From the NCBI GenBank assembly GCA_015501055.1, contig JADNYV010000456.1:1-27364 (forward strand): a DNA stretch of 27,364 nt, written 5' to 3'. Each line of letters begins with the position of its first letter. Positions within the stretch are counted from its first letter, which is position 1. The notes beneath the pieces were generated by a model. It had not been told where the DNA came from and did not search any database. It saw only the letters and a program-made list of their open reading frames with translations. The position numbers were made by a program, and so were the translations under genes. This DNA comes from Mucidula mucida (lineage: Eukaryota; Basidiomycota; Agaricomycetes; Agaricales; Physalacriaceae). Shown piece after piece: positions 10,100 to 19,900 of the stretch.

Positions 10100-10537
10100 T
10101 TGGTGTGCATTGTATTCCGGAATTGGGTCAATAGCAGGAACATGTATATATGGTTTTGATGATGTTCTTCCGCTGTGTCTTTATGCATTAGGCTCGAAAC
10201 ATCTCAATTCGCGTGGTCATAGGAATGCGAAGGAGACAACTCGGACGAGGTAGTTGCACTTCCTGTGTTGTATCAGTTTCTTTGACCAAAAGAATCTGAC
10301 GCCATACTACTGATCATAATTGACTGGGAGAGTTCAATTCACTCGTGTTAAAGGATCATGGAGACTTGTTATATTTCAAATGGAATCAGTAGGCTACAGT
10401 ATAGAGCGAGAGCAAGACGAACACAGAAGAAGGAATCGTAAAAATACAACGGGTATTAATAGTAGTGCAGAGGGGGAAAGATGAGAATTGCGAAGAAGAC
10501 CATAAGTCTAGAATAAGAATAGTTCTGGATGCCCAAA
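10100..10537. other. Convergent intergenic region
   Basis: About 440 bases between the 3' ends of the Nudix relic and the carboxylesterase. AT-rich near 10380-10540; no gene recognised. Probably holds 3' untranslated regions. Confidence 0.35.
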
Positions 10538-12402
10538 TTAGATGTTGTAGACTTGATAATCGTATGGAACTGCATCGCCCCAGAATGAGACATCGCACGC
10601 GCCGGTTTGAATAGGGTCGGAGCCACCGAGGTTCAAGACGTTAACGTCAACCGAACCAGCTGGTGTCCAATTCGCGTATCCACTCGCATTGGGCGTCCCG
10701 CTGTGCAAAAAGGACTTGTAACGCGCCTGAATCTCTTTCACCAACGCGCTCTGCTCCGCCGTCGGATCCGCCACAGTCCCAAAGACAATCTCAATGTCCG
10801 CCTGATGGCACACCGACCCCGCCTGGGCGCAAAACTCCAAAAAAGAGTTGCCAGAGTACACCGCGCCGACGGTGTACAGCCCCACGTACGCCGTGCCCCC
10901 GTGCGCGACCCAGTTGCGCGCAAACGTCCAGCTCGCGCAGCGCCACATCTCGTCGGTGCCGAGCCGCTCGAGGCGCACGCGCGTGTCGGTGACGCCTGCG
11001 ATGTTCGTCATGGAGGGGTAGAACCCGGAGGATACGACGGTGCTGGTGCGGTTCGTCCCGAGGGTACCGGCGGATACGAGCGAGAAGTAGGCGTCTGGGA
11101 GGACGGAGTCGAACATGGAGTAGATTGTGGCGCCGGCTTCGTTTTGGACTGTGCTGACGAGGATGGGTTTGTCGACGGAAGGGAATGTGTCGGTGTCGTC
11201 GAGGGGAGAGGTGATGAGTGTTCCGTCGCGTACGACACGGATGGGCTCTGCGTCGCCGGCTGAGGGCTCAAGCGTTGATGCGGCGTCTAGGAGGTTGTTC
11301 TGCGCACTCAAGATGCTGTCCAGTGACAGTGCATCCCAGCAAGCTGCATCGGAATCAGAGCAGCTGATCACCGAGTTGTAGTAACTCTGTAGCGTTCCCT
11401 GGCCAGATGTCGACAAGAAGCCAAAGTTCTGAAGAGAATGAGATGGGAAGTAACGGTGAATGAGACGTACATACCATGGGATCTGACTGAAGGATGGCAG
11501 ACGCGAACAAGTCTGCTGCCGAGGGTGTAGCGAGAAGAGCCCGAATCATGTTCGCGCCACTACTTTGACCCGCCACGGTGATTTTCGAAGCGCTGCCCCC
11601 GAAGAACGGTGCGATAGTCTGTACAAATTTCATCGCGTTGATTGTATCTTTGAGGCCGAGATTCGTAGTTCCATCGGGTGCCATAAAGCCAAGCTGAAGT
11701 ACCATGAGTATCACAATAGAAAAAAGAGAAAAGGGACGTACTGCGCCGAGACGGTATTGTATAACTGCAACAATAGAGTTGGTTGCCGTGGCGAGGTTCG
11801 AGCCTGTAAGACCAGCATCGCTGGCTGATCCTTCTTTGAAGGAGCCTCCGTGGATCCTGGTAGAGATGAGGAATTGAGGCGCGAGGTGGCGGGGAAGTAC
11901 GCACCACATCAAGATGGGTAGCTCGTCCGAGGCCGTGGCCGTGGTGGGAACATACAACACCATACTCAAGCAGTCTTCAGAATAGGCATCCGAACTGAGC
12001 GCGGTCTGAGGCAAGCTAAAGGCATTGCAGTAACGTCGGTCGCGTTGTTTCTAGCAAAGACGAGATTAAATTGCTTCCGCGCCGATCTCATTAACGGACT
12101 TACGGGAGCTCCCAAGTCGAAACCGCCTTCGATTCCTGCCAGCGCTCTGCGTTGGCGTATTTGACCGCGAATCTGACGGCGGAGCCATCCACGGTTCCGT
12201 GCGCCGTGCCAATCGACGTTTTCACGTCCGGGAGGATGGTTCCGTCGCGAGGACACAACCATGGCGCCTTTGCCGTGCTGCAGAAGATGCTCCCAGCGTT
12301 TTTGTGGCCGCCGCCTCGGACAGCGTCAACCGCAGGGAGAGCCCAGGACAACGACTGGAAGTTGAGCAGGAGGAGCAGGAGGGCAGCGACGAGCGAAACC
12401 AT
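10538..12402 (-). CDS. Secreted type-B carboxylesterase/lipase
   Basis: Alpha/beta-hydrolase of the cholinesterase/type-B lipase family. A signal peptide (MVSLVAALLLLLLNFQSLSW) marks it as secreted. Family blocks: SEDCLSMVLYVP, RIHGGSF, GLKDTINAMKFVQTIAPFFG, nucleophile elbow GQSSGA, acidic residue region VQNEAG, and the His region VCHQADIEIVFG. Exons on the minus strand: 12402-12104, then either 12050-11905 or 12015-11905, 11856-11742, 11693-11475, 11428-10538. With the acceptor CTTTAG at 12016 (88-base intron) the gene reads through to 544 residues. With the nearer acceptor GCTAG at 12051 (53-base intron) the family-like stretch NNATDVTAMPLAC is kept but the frame is one base off downstream. 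The first reading is used here; a one-base deletion rescued by a more distal acceptor is possible. Substrate unknown. Confidence 0.82.
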
Positions 12403-12455
12403 GATCAGCTTGGGACCGGCGGCGGATGGTAGCGATAGGCCGTTCCTCGGTCGCC

Positions 12456-12462
12456 ATTTATA
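12456..12462 (-). promoter_or_regulatory. TATA box of the carboxylesterase gene
   Basis: TATAAAT on the minus strand, 54-60 bases upstream of the ATG at 12402. Supports the choice of MVSLVAAL as start over the in-frame ATG at 12465, which lies upstream of the TATA box. Confidence 0.55.
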
Positions 12463-13652
12463 CATCCTTCGAGCCCCAGGAACTGCGAGGGGTGACCAGG
12501 GCCAGTCGAGGGGCGAGGGAGCATTGTGGGCAGAAGAAGCAGCACCAAATATGGAAGGTTACACGGTCCCACTGCGGGTATTCGCTGTGCCTTCGTCCTG
12601 GCCTTGTTCCCGCCTTGGAAACCATCCGCATATGAATGCTCGACTGACAGATGGACTTCTCTACGGAGTTCGATACTCGCTGGCCGAGGCTAAGGATGCC
12701 CTGTTATTGTTTTAATCTAGGATGTACAGGCTCGGACGTGATTTAATTGTTGACTGATGACAGTATGACAGCGTGATCTAGAGCTTGCATGGACATATTT
12801 CGCCTGAATGATGTAACGGTGTACATCTGTATACTCTCTCTCAGTTGAGGTTGGATTGTAGGAGAGGAGCGATATTTGCTTTAGACGCGTACTACTTAGC
12901 TAGGGGGAGTGCGGTAAATCCTGCAGGATTACTACAAGATCGTATACTAAGTGCACGCACTGCTCGTCGTGTCCTTCAGCCGAAAAAGGCAGAGATGTGG
13001 CGATGAGGCGGCGTTAAGGTTGGTAGGTGATAACTTGAGCCCATAAACGGGACAAGGCAAAGAACAAAGGCAGTGATTTGGTTCAGTTGGTAGGACACTC
13101 TTCATCAGCAGCACTCGAAGCCAATCTAGTAACCATCCATTCAGAATACGGTCTATCGACACCGTACTGCTGCTGTGTTCCGAGTCGTTGTACACCAATC
13201 ATAAGCCAGCTGGCTAGCGAATCCTCGTGCTTGGAAGTGGCTCCGGGAAGCGGGTACAGTAGGAAACCGATACAGAACCCGTAGAGAGGCCTCGAGTGTT
13301 CACACATCAATACTTACCCGTTGTGGGCATCATGAGTTTCTGATTTGTAGCAGAACCGATGGATCATCTGAGCAAGAGTGTAGTGTTCCTTGCGCGATTG
13401 GACAGTTTAATCTGACACAGTTGGATCCCAGTGCTGACGCTTTGCAGGAGAAGTCCAACTCAGTCAGGCTAGTACTTGATAGGACACAGGAGCAAGTCCA
13501 GAAACATGAATGGCCCAGTAGAGCTTGCATGAGGCGCCCATAAGGAGTCGAATCAAACACAAGTCCTTGTAACAGACGAAACAAAGAAGAAAACATCGTG
13601 GCGAGCCGTGAGAGTTGAGACGCTGACAAAAAAGGACATGGCCGCTCGACGA
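12463..13652. other. Intergenic region upstream of the carboxylesterase
   Basis: About 1.2 kb with no recognisable gene. Open frames up to about 190 codons cross its left end but run antisense to the esterase 5' region and show no family features. It ends in the nested palindromes (13643-13665) that start repeat copy B. Confidence 0.4.
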
Positions 13653-13990
13653 TCGCGATCGAGCGACTATGGTCCGTGCGTACCAGTGAAATATAGCTGG
13701 TCCGTGCGCACCACCGTCAGTATAAAGTCCAAGCTCGAACATTGGGACACCTCATACTTACCTTGATGGCACAAGTCCCTTCATGTCCCGGATTTGTGGG
13801 CTGTGGAGATCCTTCATAGCACGGCGACCCTGTCCATACAGAGGGTGTCCTCAGCTTGTATAGGCTTCGGCTTATGCATCGTCTCAATATTTTCCTGTTC
13901 CACTTTGGCCACTCTGGCTGGGTGGGCCCTTTTTTTTTTTTTGGGTCGGGAGGTGGTCCTAACCCTAACCCTAGGAACTAGTGTGGCGCA
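13653..13990 (-). repeat. Dispersed repeat with telomere-like end, copy B (inverted)
   Basis: Reverse-complement partner of copy A at 5660-5968. Read on the minus strand: TGCGCCACA, two TTAGGG units (plus-strand 13958-13974), the near-identical core, GGTAAGTATGAG at 13751-13762, then a diverged extension to the GATCGCGATC palindrome. Differences in the core are two substitutions and a run of 13 T on the plus strand (13930-13942) where copy A has a shorter, interrupted A-run. The extension has a direct duplication of a CGCACGGACCA unit that copy A has once. High core identity means a recent common origin or gene conversion. Confidence 0.8.
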
Positions 13991-15705
13991 ACGGTCCCTA
14001 AATACTAGATAGGTTCGAATATGTACTTCCATTCGCATAAGTCTGTGTGTACTCAGCTGGAATATATAGATTCTGGCATTACTGGTCCCAAGCTGTTGAC
14101 GCGATATGATACAGTAACATTAACATTTTAGGCAGTCTCACTCAAGAATGCTTCATAGGTACACAATTCAGGCTTCAAGCTTCAAGGCTTCAGCTCTGAA
14201 GTAATACAGTACTAAGATCTCCAGACCAAAGTGTTGTGACTTCCATGAACAGAAGAATCTTCAAATGCCACATAATTCTGAAGAGAAAATAGGACAATGT
14301 CTGGACCTTTCCGGATTGGCAGGCAATAAACTTTTGGAAAGGGACATACATCCAGCGTGTCTAAGTACAGACGACCCGCGTTTTGAAGATGCTCACTTTC
14401 TGGCACAGCTGAGTGGCGTTTAGAGCCCTACAACGAAACATAGCAACGCACACCAGTTCCTAATGTTGCCGTAGAATGTAGAAAGTGCAGCGGGACGAGC
14501 TCACAGGCTACAGCCGCGAATACTCAGCGGGAAAAATAAAAGCAAAATCAGGAATTCCCACGGTCGGCTTTTTCCTTTTTGTCGCCAACAAGGCGAGCGC
14601 TTGCCAAGACCTCGAGCTCGAGGCCCGCAGCAACCCGAAGGACAAAATCCCGCATTCGCAACAGGACTGCATGTAGAGTGGGCCATTGCCGCCTCTCTAT
14701 GCCCCTGCGTTCACCTCAAATTCAGGTCAAAATGGTAATGGCCAATTCCGACGTCCCCGAGCAATCGCCTGATTTGCGAGAAGGGGCCTATTATGCTTGA
14801 TTTGACGACTAGAGGCTTCGAGCTGTCCTACTGGCCCCGGGTCGAGGAGAAGTAATGCTTAACACGTTATAGTCCCGAAATTGGTGTCGCGACACCATGG
14901 ATAACACTGAGACTGTCCAGCGCCGCTTTGGTCAATCATCGCCAGCGTCGAATCCCAGGAGACGTACCGCCGCCGCGCGCGCTCTTGCGAATTTGTTCTA
15001 AGGCACTGGTTATAGCGGAAGTAACCGTTCTGCATGCCAGCCACGATAAGATCCGCTTTCTCGCCAATGGACTCGTCGTAGCCATCCAAGAATTGCGGCT
15101 ATCGCTTTCGCTGAGTATCAGTCGTATCATTTGTCTACTGCGCGTGTGCACTCTTTACTCAGGGTTTCGAATACTGTACAAAACTCCCGTGACCGTACTG
15201 TACGATTTGGATCGTAAACGTCCTCTTCCGCGTGCTTTGCCACGCCTGTCTCAACGTTGTTGCAATATCTTGGAGGGGGACTTTATTCCAGGATCATTTT
15301 CATAATTATCGCCTACGAATGTAAGCGGCTCGCATATGGACATCGGATTTAAATCACCCCTTTATGCCTGTGGATTACTCGGTAGTCTAGACAGTGTGGG
15401 GGCTCAGTAGTGGTGTTCAACGTTCGCTCGTTCGAAGTGATCGCTTGGGGTGCCTTCATAAATTGTGAAGGATCGACATGTCAGTACTTCTTTCATAACG
15501 ATTAAAGTTGTCCGTTTCGGACTAGGGAGCCACCCACATCTTTCAGTGGGGGGGTCAAGTTGTTTCAAGGTGAGTGGAGTTCGAGAAAACTTGAGATGTA
15601 CGATCCAAACAGTAACATTGATGACAGCGTTCGAGTTACGAGAGTTACTGTCCGCTGACTGTCATCTTGACGTATTTTCAACGTCGATTTTGATCGCTCT
15701 CGTAT

Positions 15706-15736
15706 ACCCCGCACCCCCCACATCTGGGGTTGGGGT
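15706..15736. promoter_or_regulatory. C-rich/G-rich inverted repeat with CreA/Mig1-like sites
   Basis: ACCCCGCACCCCCCA (15706-15720), a four-base loop, then TGGGGTTGGGGT (15725-15736), an imperfect inverted repeat. On one strand or the other it includes CTGGGG, GCGGGG and GTGGGG, all fitting the SYGGRG consensus of the carbon catabolite repressor CreA/Mig1. It lies about 505-535 bases before an acetate transporter homologue, a gene type often repressed by glucose. Another GTGGGG lies near 15548. Regulation is inferred only. Confidence 0.35.
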
Positions 15737-16170
15737 ATTGTTGAAATGCGACCTTATCATTTCCTTCCACGCATCCTTCGCTCTCTTTCGCCGTAATCTT
15801 CACACATCTCTGCGCCGTGAACTCCAGTATGGTTTCTGTACATTTTCACTTGCTAAGGGCCATGATTACAGTTCAAATATTGACAACGGGGAGCAATCCT
15901 CATCAAGTCGTGGCCTCCTTCCTGTCGAAACTCGAAAATCAAATCTGGTCACATGCACGCGCGGAAGTGCACTGCACAGCTCATGATCAATCGCGTGCAG
16001 CGGAAGGTTGCCCTCGATCCCTCTAGAGCGGAAGGCCGTTTGAATATATTCTTTCGCTGCCCCTGTTATCATGGGGTCAGGTCAACATTTCTTGGGGATA
16101 CCTTGACCGGATGCCTTGACCTCCTGTCTGTCCTACTGGGGATGCAGGTATAAATGAAATGCAGTCAAAT

Positions 16171-16177
16171 TATAAAG
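16171..16177 (+). promoter_or_regulatory. TATA box of the acetate transporter homologue
   Basis: TATAAAG 65-71 bases before the ATG at 16242; a second TATAAAT lies at 16149-16155. A pyrimidine-rich leader (TCCTCCATCTTTTCATC) follows, typical of strongly expressed fungal genes. Confidence 0.5.
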
Positions 16178-16241
16178 TTCATTCACCTTTTCATTCCATC
16201 TAACCCTCCTCCATCTTTTCATCTTCTCCAAAACATCCATC

Positions 16242-17135
16242 ATGTCGTCGTCCGGAAACGAGAAGATTGAAAACATGGGCATTGAGGACATCGAGGCCAA
16301 CCGCTCCTGGCAACCCGCGCGTTCTGGTCCTCCCCCTGCCGCGGTCGCCTCCACGCCACCCCCCGTTGATGCTTCCATTCTGTATGCTCGCGATCTTTGT
16401 ACCTGAGACTAGTACTCAACGTCTTTATAGTGGCTTGTATAGCTTCGGCGCTACTTGCACCGTCATTTCCCTGTACAACTGTCGCGCCAGTGGCGTCGTC
16501 GTTCCCAATGTTGTCGTCGGTATGGCTCTCGCTATCGGTGGCCTTGGTGAACTCGTGGCGGGCATCTTCGAGTTCATCAGAGGTAGCACCTACACCGGTA
16601 CACGTGCGTAAGCCCATACTCGAAAATGATCGTATACTGACGTTCGGCTTCAGTTTTCTTGTTCTACACTGGATTCTGGCTCTCCTACGCGGCTATCCTC
16701 CTGCCCGACACGGGTATCATAGCCGCCTATGCAGACCAACCGGACATGCTTGGTGACGCGCTCGGGATCTTCCTTGCCATCTTCGCTTTTGTCACCTTGT
16801 TATTCCTGTAAGTCGAGGAATGTTTACTCTGTAAGGAACATTGATTGATCGGCTGCTTTAGTGCTGTGGGCGCTAGGAAAACGATTGCGCTCGTTTCCAC
16901 CTTGGTTTTACTCTTCGTCACCTTTATGCTATTGTCCATCGGTAACTTTACTGGCAGCGCAAAGTGAGTCCTCCTGTTCCACTCGGGTTCCTAGCTAATG
17001 CTCTCATGTAGCGTCACTCAAGCCGGTGGTGTCGTCGGTATTCTTACCGCTGTCGGTGCCTTCTACATCGGCACGGGAGGATTTATGGCAACAGAACCCC
17101 GCCCTCTGTTCACTCTTCCTATGGGGGTCCTCTAA
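16242..17135 (+). CDS. GPR1/FUN34/YaaH (ATO) family acetate transporter homologue
   Basis: Six-helix plasma-membrane protein of the AceTr family, which moves acetate (and in yeast was linked to ammonium export). Exons 16242-16381, 16431-16603, 16654-16807, 16862-16963 and 17012-17135 join in phase to 230 residues. A hydrophilic 45-residue tail precedes helices containing SFGATCTVISLYN, VVVGMALAIGGLGELVAGIF, FLFYTGFWLSYAAILLPDTG, LGIFLAIFAFVTLLFL, TIALVSTLVLLFVTFMLLSI and GGVVGILTAVGAFYIGTGGF. GELVAGIFEF and YTGFWLSYA are family blocks. The signature NPAPLGL before helix 1 reads DASILGL here, so the Asn and both prolines are missing. The change falls at the first splice junction but no alternative splice restores the motif. 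It may be a divergent paralogue. Intact frame; about 500 bases downstream of the CreA-like sites. Confidence 0.88.
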
Positions 17136-17270
17136 GTCTGTTATGATGCATGCATGATATCCTGTGCAACGTATGATTTATTCCCGGGTTACACTTCATG
17201 CCATTAATGTACTATCGACCCCATGTACGCTAAAACCTTTAGTAAATGATACCTTTTGGGGCGACGGCCT

Positions 17271-19304
17271 TCAAAATACGTCTGACATTGAGGCGTTGAC
17301 CTGTGAGTTTGCTTTCGGTCGAAGCGACACAGACGCCGAATGAAGCGAGGTATGTGATTCTGTCTAATAGAAAGTCGAACGGTGCTCAAGGAGAACGAAA
17401 GAAAACACTGACATGAATATCCGTGGTGTAGTCTGTTGTCCTAGCATGGAATTCAGGGAGCCCAATAGTACCAGAGTCCTCTGTTGCATTGAGACGGTTC
17501 CTAATATTCAACCTACAGAGCCATCAGAAACCAGACGAAGGGGACCATTTTCCTGTCACTTACGTCGCAAGGACAGAGTTCACGTAGACTACGAAATGTG
17601 TGAGTCGCGAACTTGAACATCAACAAAGAACTGGACCGACGTTTTCCAACAACCTGATGGAATGGTTGCCAATACGTATCATGAGGAAGACCCACGTTCT
17701 ATAGAGAAAAAGTCACTGGTGAGAAGGCCAAGAGCCGATAAAATCGTACCAGGACTAAGAACAGGATTTGGGTGATACTGAGGACGCGATTAGGGCCGAG
17801 CGCAGGCAGAAATACATGTGCTTACGCTGTTAGGACTCCTGACAAGAACAGTTCAACACACCGGGAGTAGTAGTCTCATCAATTCACGTACCTCGGCTCA
17901 CGGCGTACAAGATAAGACTGTCGATAAGCTGCCCTGTCCTGCGAGGGGTATATTCTGTGTCAGACATCATCTGTGAGGCATCCCGAAGCACGCACGAGGC
18001 AATCGCGGCTGAGCGGTGAACGTTGAGGAAATAGCATAAAGCGACAGTGATGATGATATCGTTGAGGGCAGCAAATCCTTGGACGAGGCCACTTATGATC
18101 TGCACACCGGAGCTGTCAGTCAGAATGGTCTGAAAACTAGCATGTCGATAGTACACACAGAGAACTCTCGTGCGGCTATTGAAGTCACCAGCCGGTCCTG
18201 GAATCTGGTCGACGTTAAAATCGCCAAAAGAAAAAACGAACAAAAAAAGGCCTACAAATGGACCGTGGTCACTGAAAACGCGACTTAGTCATTGAGGACT
18301 ACGATAAAACGTTGATTTCGTACCTATTCCTAAGCCTGCGCGCAAGTCTCGTTAGCTTCGCGATGCAAGATCAATTCTGATTCTCACCGAAAGACGCGAC
18401 GGCAAGGGCAACCTATGATCATTCGGAATCAATATGAACGAAAGATTTTCAACAGACACTTACGATGGAAAACACCACGATCTTGTGGGCGCTGACTGAA
18501 ATACAACGATAAATAATCGACATTGTGGAGATCGACAGGACGCTTACCCTTCCATATAGTACGTGCATAGAATCTAAGACGCGAAGAATGAACAGAGTAT
18601 CTGCCATAGTGGGCTGGAGAACAAACAGTTGGGCAATAAATGTGATAACTGTCTGAAATGATGAGGGTACTCATCAGATGGTGAAACGATTACAACAAAT
18701 AGATAACCCACCACAAGGAATTTCTCAGCCTGTCGGGACGCGTAGCAAAAAGCTGAGTAAAATGCGCGATTCACGGATAATGCACACACCACGAAGCTCC
18801 TGCGAAGACAAGTTAGTTAAATGGACTCCCGGGTCAAAGATATACACGTACCATGGAATGATGAGGTTGACGGTTGGGTCTTCGCCAAAGTTCAAGACGA
18901 AGTAGACGTAGAGAGAATGGGCGACGAAGATAGTTGTCAAAGTATCCAGGGTCCTACCCAACCCTATAAGACGCGCGCAATGGCTAGAACTTGAACCAGA
19001 GAGCTCACCACAAGGAGGCGACCTCAACGCAAGAAAGTAAGCCCGATTGCAACATGAAGATTAGCGGGACGTTTACCGTGCTCTTGAGGAACCAGTGGTC
19101 CTTCGTGTAGAGTCTGAAGTAAAGGAATGTCTGTAGGACGGAGACACCATACAAGCTACGATGCGAATGAGGAAGTTCTTTTGGTAATTTGAAGAGAAAG
19201 TCCCACGTAGTCCCAAGAGTAAAGCCGATGAGGCATGTGCCAAAAAGCTGTCGGAGAGCATGAAAGAGTGCAGCTATTTGCTCTGGAGTGGGAGTGGCTG
19301 CCAT
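17271..19304 (-). CDS. DUF6534-type basidiomycete membrane protein, 21 exons
   Basis: Seven-helix-like protein of the large basidiomycete-specific family with a C-terminal DUF6534 domain; function unknown. Exons: 19304-19207, 19155-19077, 19022-19009, 18953-18852, 18799-18790, 18729-18712, 18652-18627, 18573-18548, 18495-18464, 18412-18388, 18335-18324, 18271-18256, 18204-18159, 18099-18022, 17970-17892, 17838-17826, 17777-17750, 17698-17641, 17588-17564, 17512-17413, 17363-17271. These sum to 978 bases, 325 residues plus stop. Family blocks: LYGVSVLQTFLYFRLYTKD, LDTLTTIFVAHSLYVYFVLN, TVITFIAQLFYARTIWK, ISGLVQGFAALNDIIITVAL, RRTGQLIDSLILYAVSRG, PFHQVVGKLYVNSVLATLNI then RNRL. The tail is Ser/Thr-rich. 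Six exons are 10-18 bases. The 51-base intron 18021-17971 is a multiple of three and could be retained. Individual small junctions are less certain than the whole. Confidence 0.82.
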
Positions 19305-19900
19305 GATGGTATGTTGATACACCACTATAGCGAGCGCGTTCCTTATTAAAGATCTCGGAGAAAAGCTGTGACCTCAAGGACACATGTCGAGAAAAAAAAA
19401 TTGATGATCTTCTGAATTCGTGCGAGTGGAGGACACGGTGATACGGTGACGGTGGCGAAAGAGGAAAACAAACGTTCCATTTCGGCCCCCACGCCGCGCA
19501 TGTTGTTACGGTAGTATTAGAAGGCGAGATGGAATGCATGTGCTGATTTGATATGGTCTGATGCCTTCGTACTTTCAGTCCAAAGAAACAAGTAAGGCGA
19601 CGCAGTAAGAGCCAGACACGATAGCTCAGTTAGCGCCCGCAAGAGGTCTAAAATCGTTGAATGGAGGAGGGGACGGAGGGAAACAACCTGCCGCGGATCA
19701 GGCCGATCAGGATTCAGAGATGTGCCGAAGGCCTCCGTCGCCATCAATCATTGACAATCAACACCCTCATCATGCTCCTCCAAACTTGCTCGGGGTTTGA
19801 TAACATTGGCGCAATAGACTTCTTATCGACAACCATCTTCACGCCGGTCTGATTCTCTCGCTGTAGAGGCGAGCCAAATTATCTGGAGTTTCTTGGTGCC
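19305..19900. other. Divergent promoter region, DUF6534 gene / terpene synthase
   Basis: About 600 bases between two divergently transcribed genes. An A-run at 19392-19400 is the only simple repeat. No clear TATA box next to the terpene synthase start. Confidence 0.4.

Larger units (their letters stand above)
13991..16241. other. 2.2 kb region without a recognisable gene
   Basis: Open frames such as 15465-15986 (+) and 14859-15089 (-) show no domain, no membrane pattern and no splice continuity. Small structures seen: a GCTTCA-rich stretch at about 14168-14200, a C/G-rich inverted repeat at 15706-15736, and TATA elements at 16149-16155 and 16171-16177. The right half is probably the long promoter of the acetate transporter homologue. 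Confidence 0.4.

Noticed and set aside
10607..11263. 218-codon plus-strand frame rich in Arg and Val.
   Set aside because: Shadow of the last exon of the carboxylesterase on the other strand.
12152..12715. 187-codon plus-strand open frame.
   Set aside because: It lies antisense to the signal-peptide exon of the carboxylesterase and has no family features.
13075..13140. GGTTCAGTTGGTAGGACA, reminiscent of a tRNA D-arm.
   Set aside because: No B box, no acceptor stem pairing.
13984..14022. A-box-like TGGCGCAACGG and B-box-like GGTTCGAAT suggesting a tRNA or tRNA-derived SINE.
   Set aside because: The boxes are about 16 bases too close for a tRNA, and no cloverleaf can be formed.
15465..15986. 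173-codon open frame in the gene-poor region.
   Set aside because: No domain or membrane pattern recognised, and it crosses the C/G inverted repeat; likely chance.
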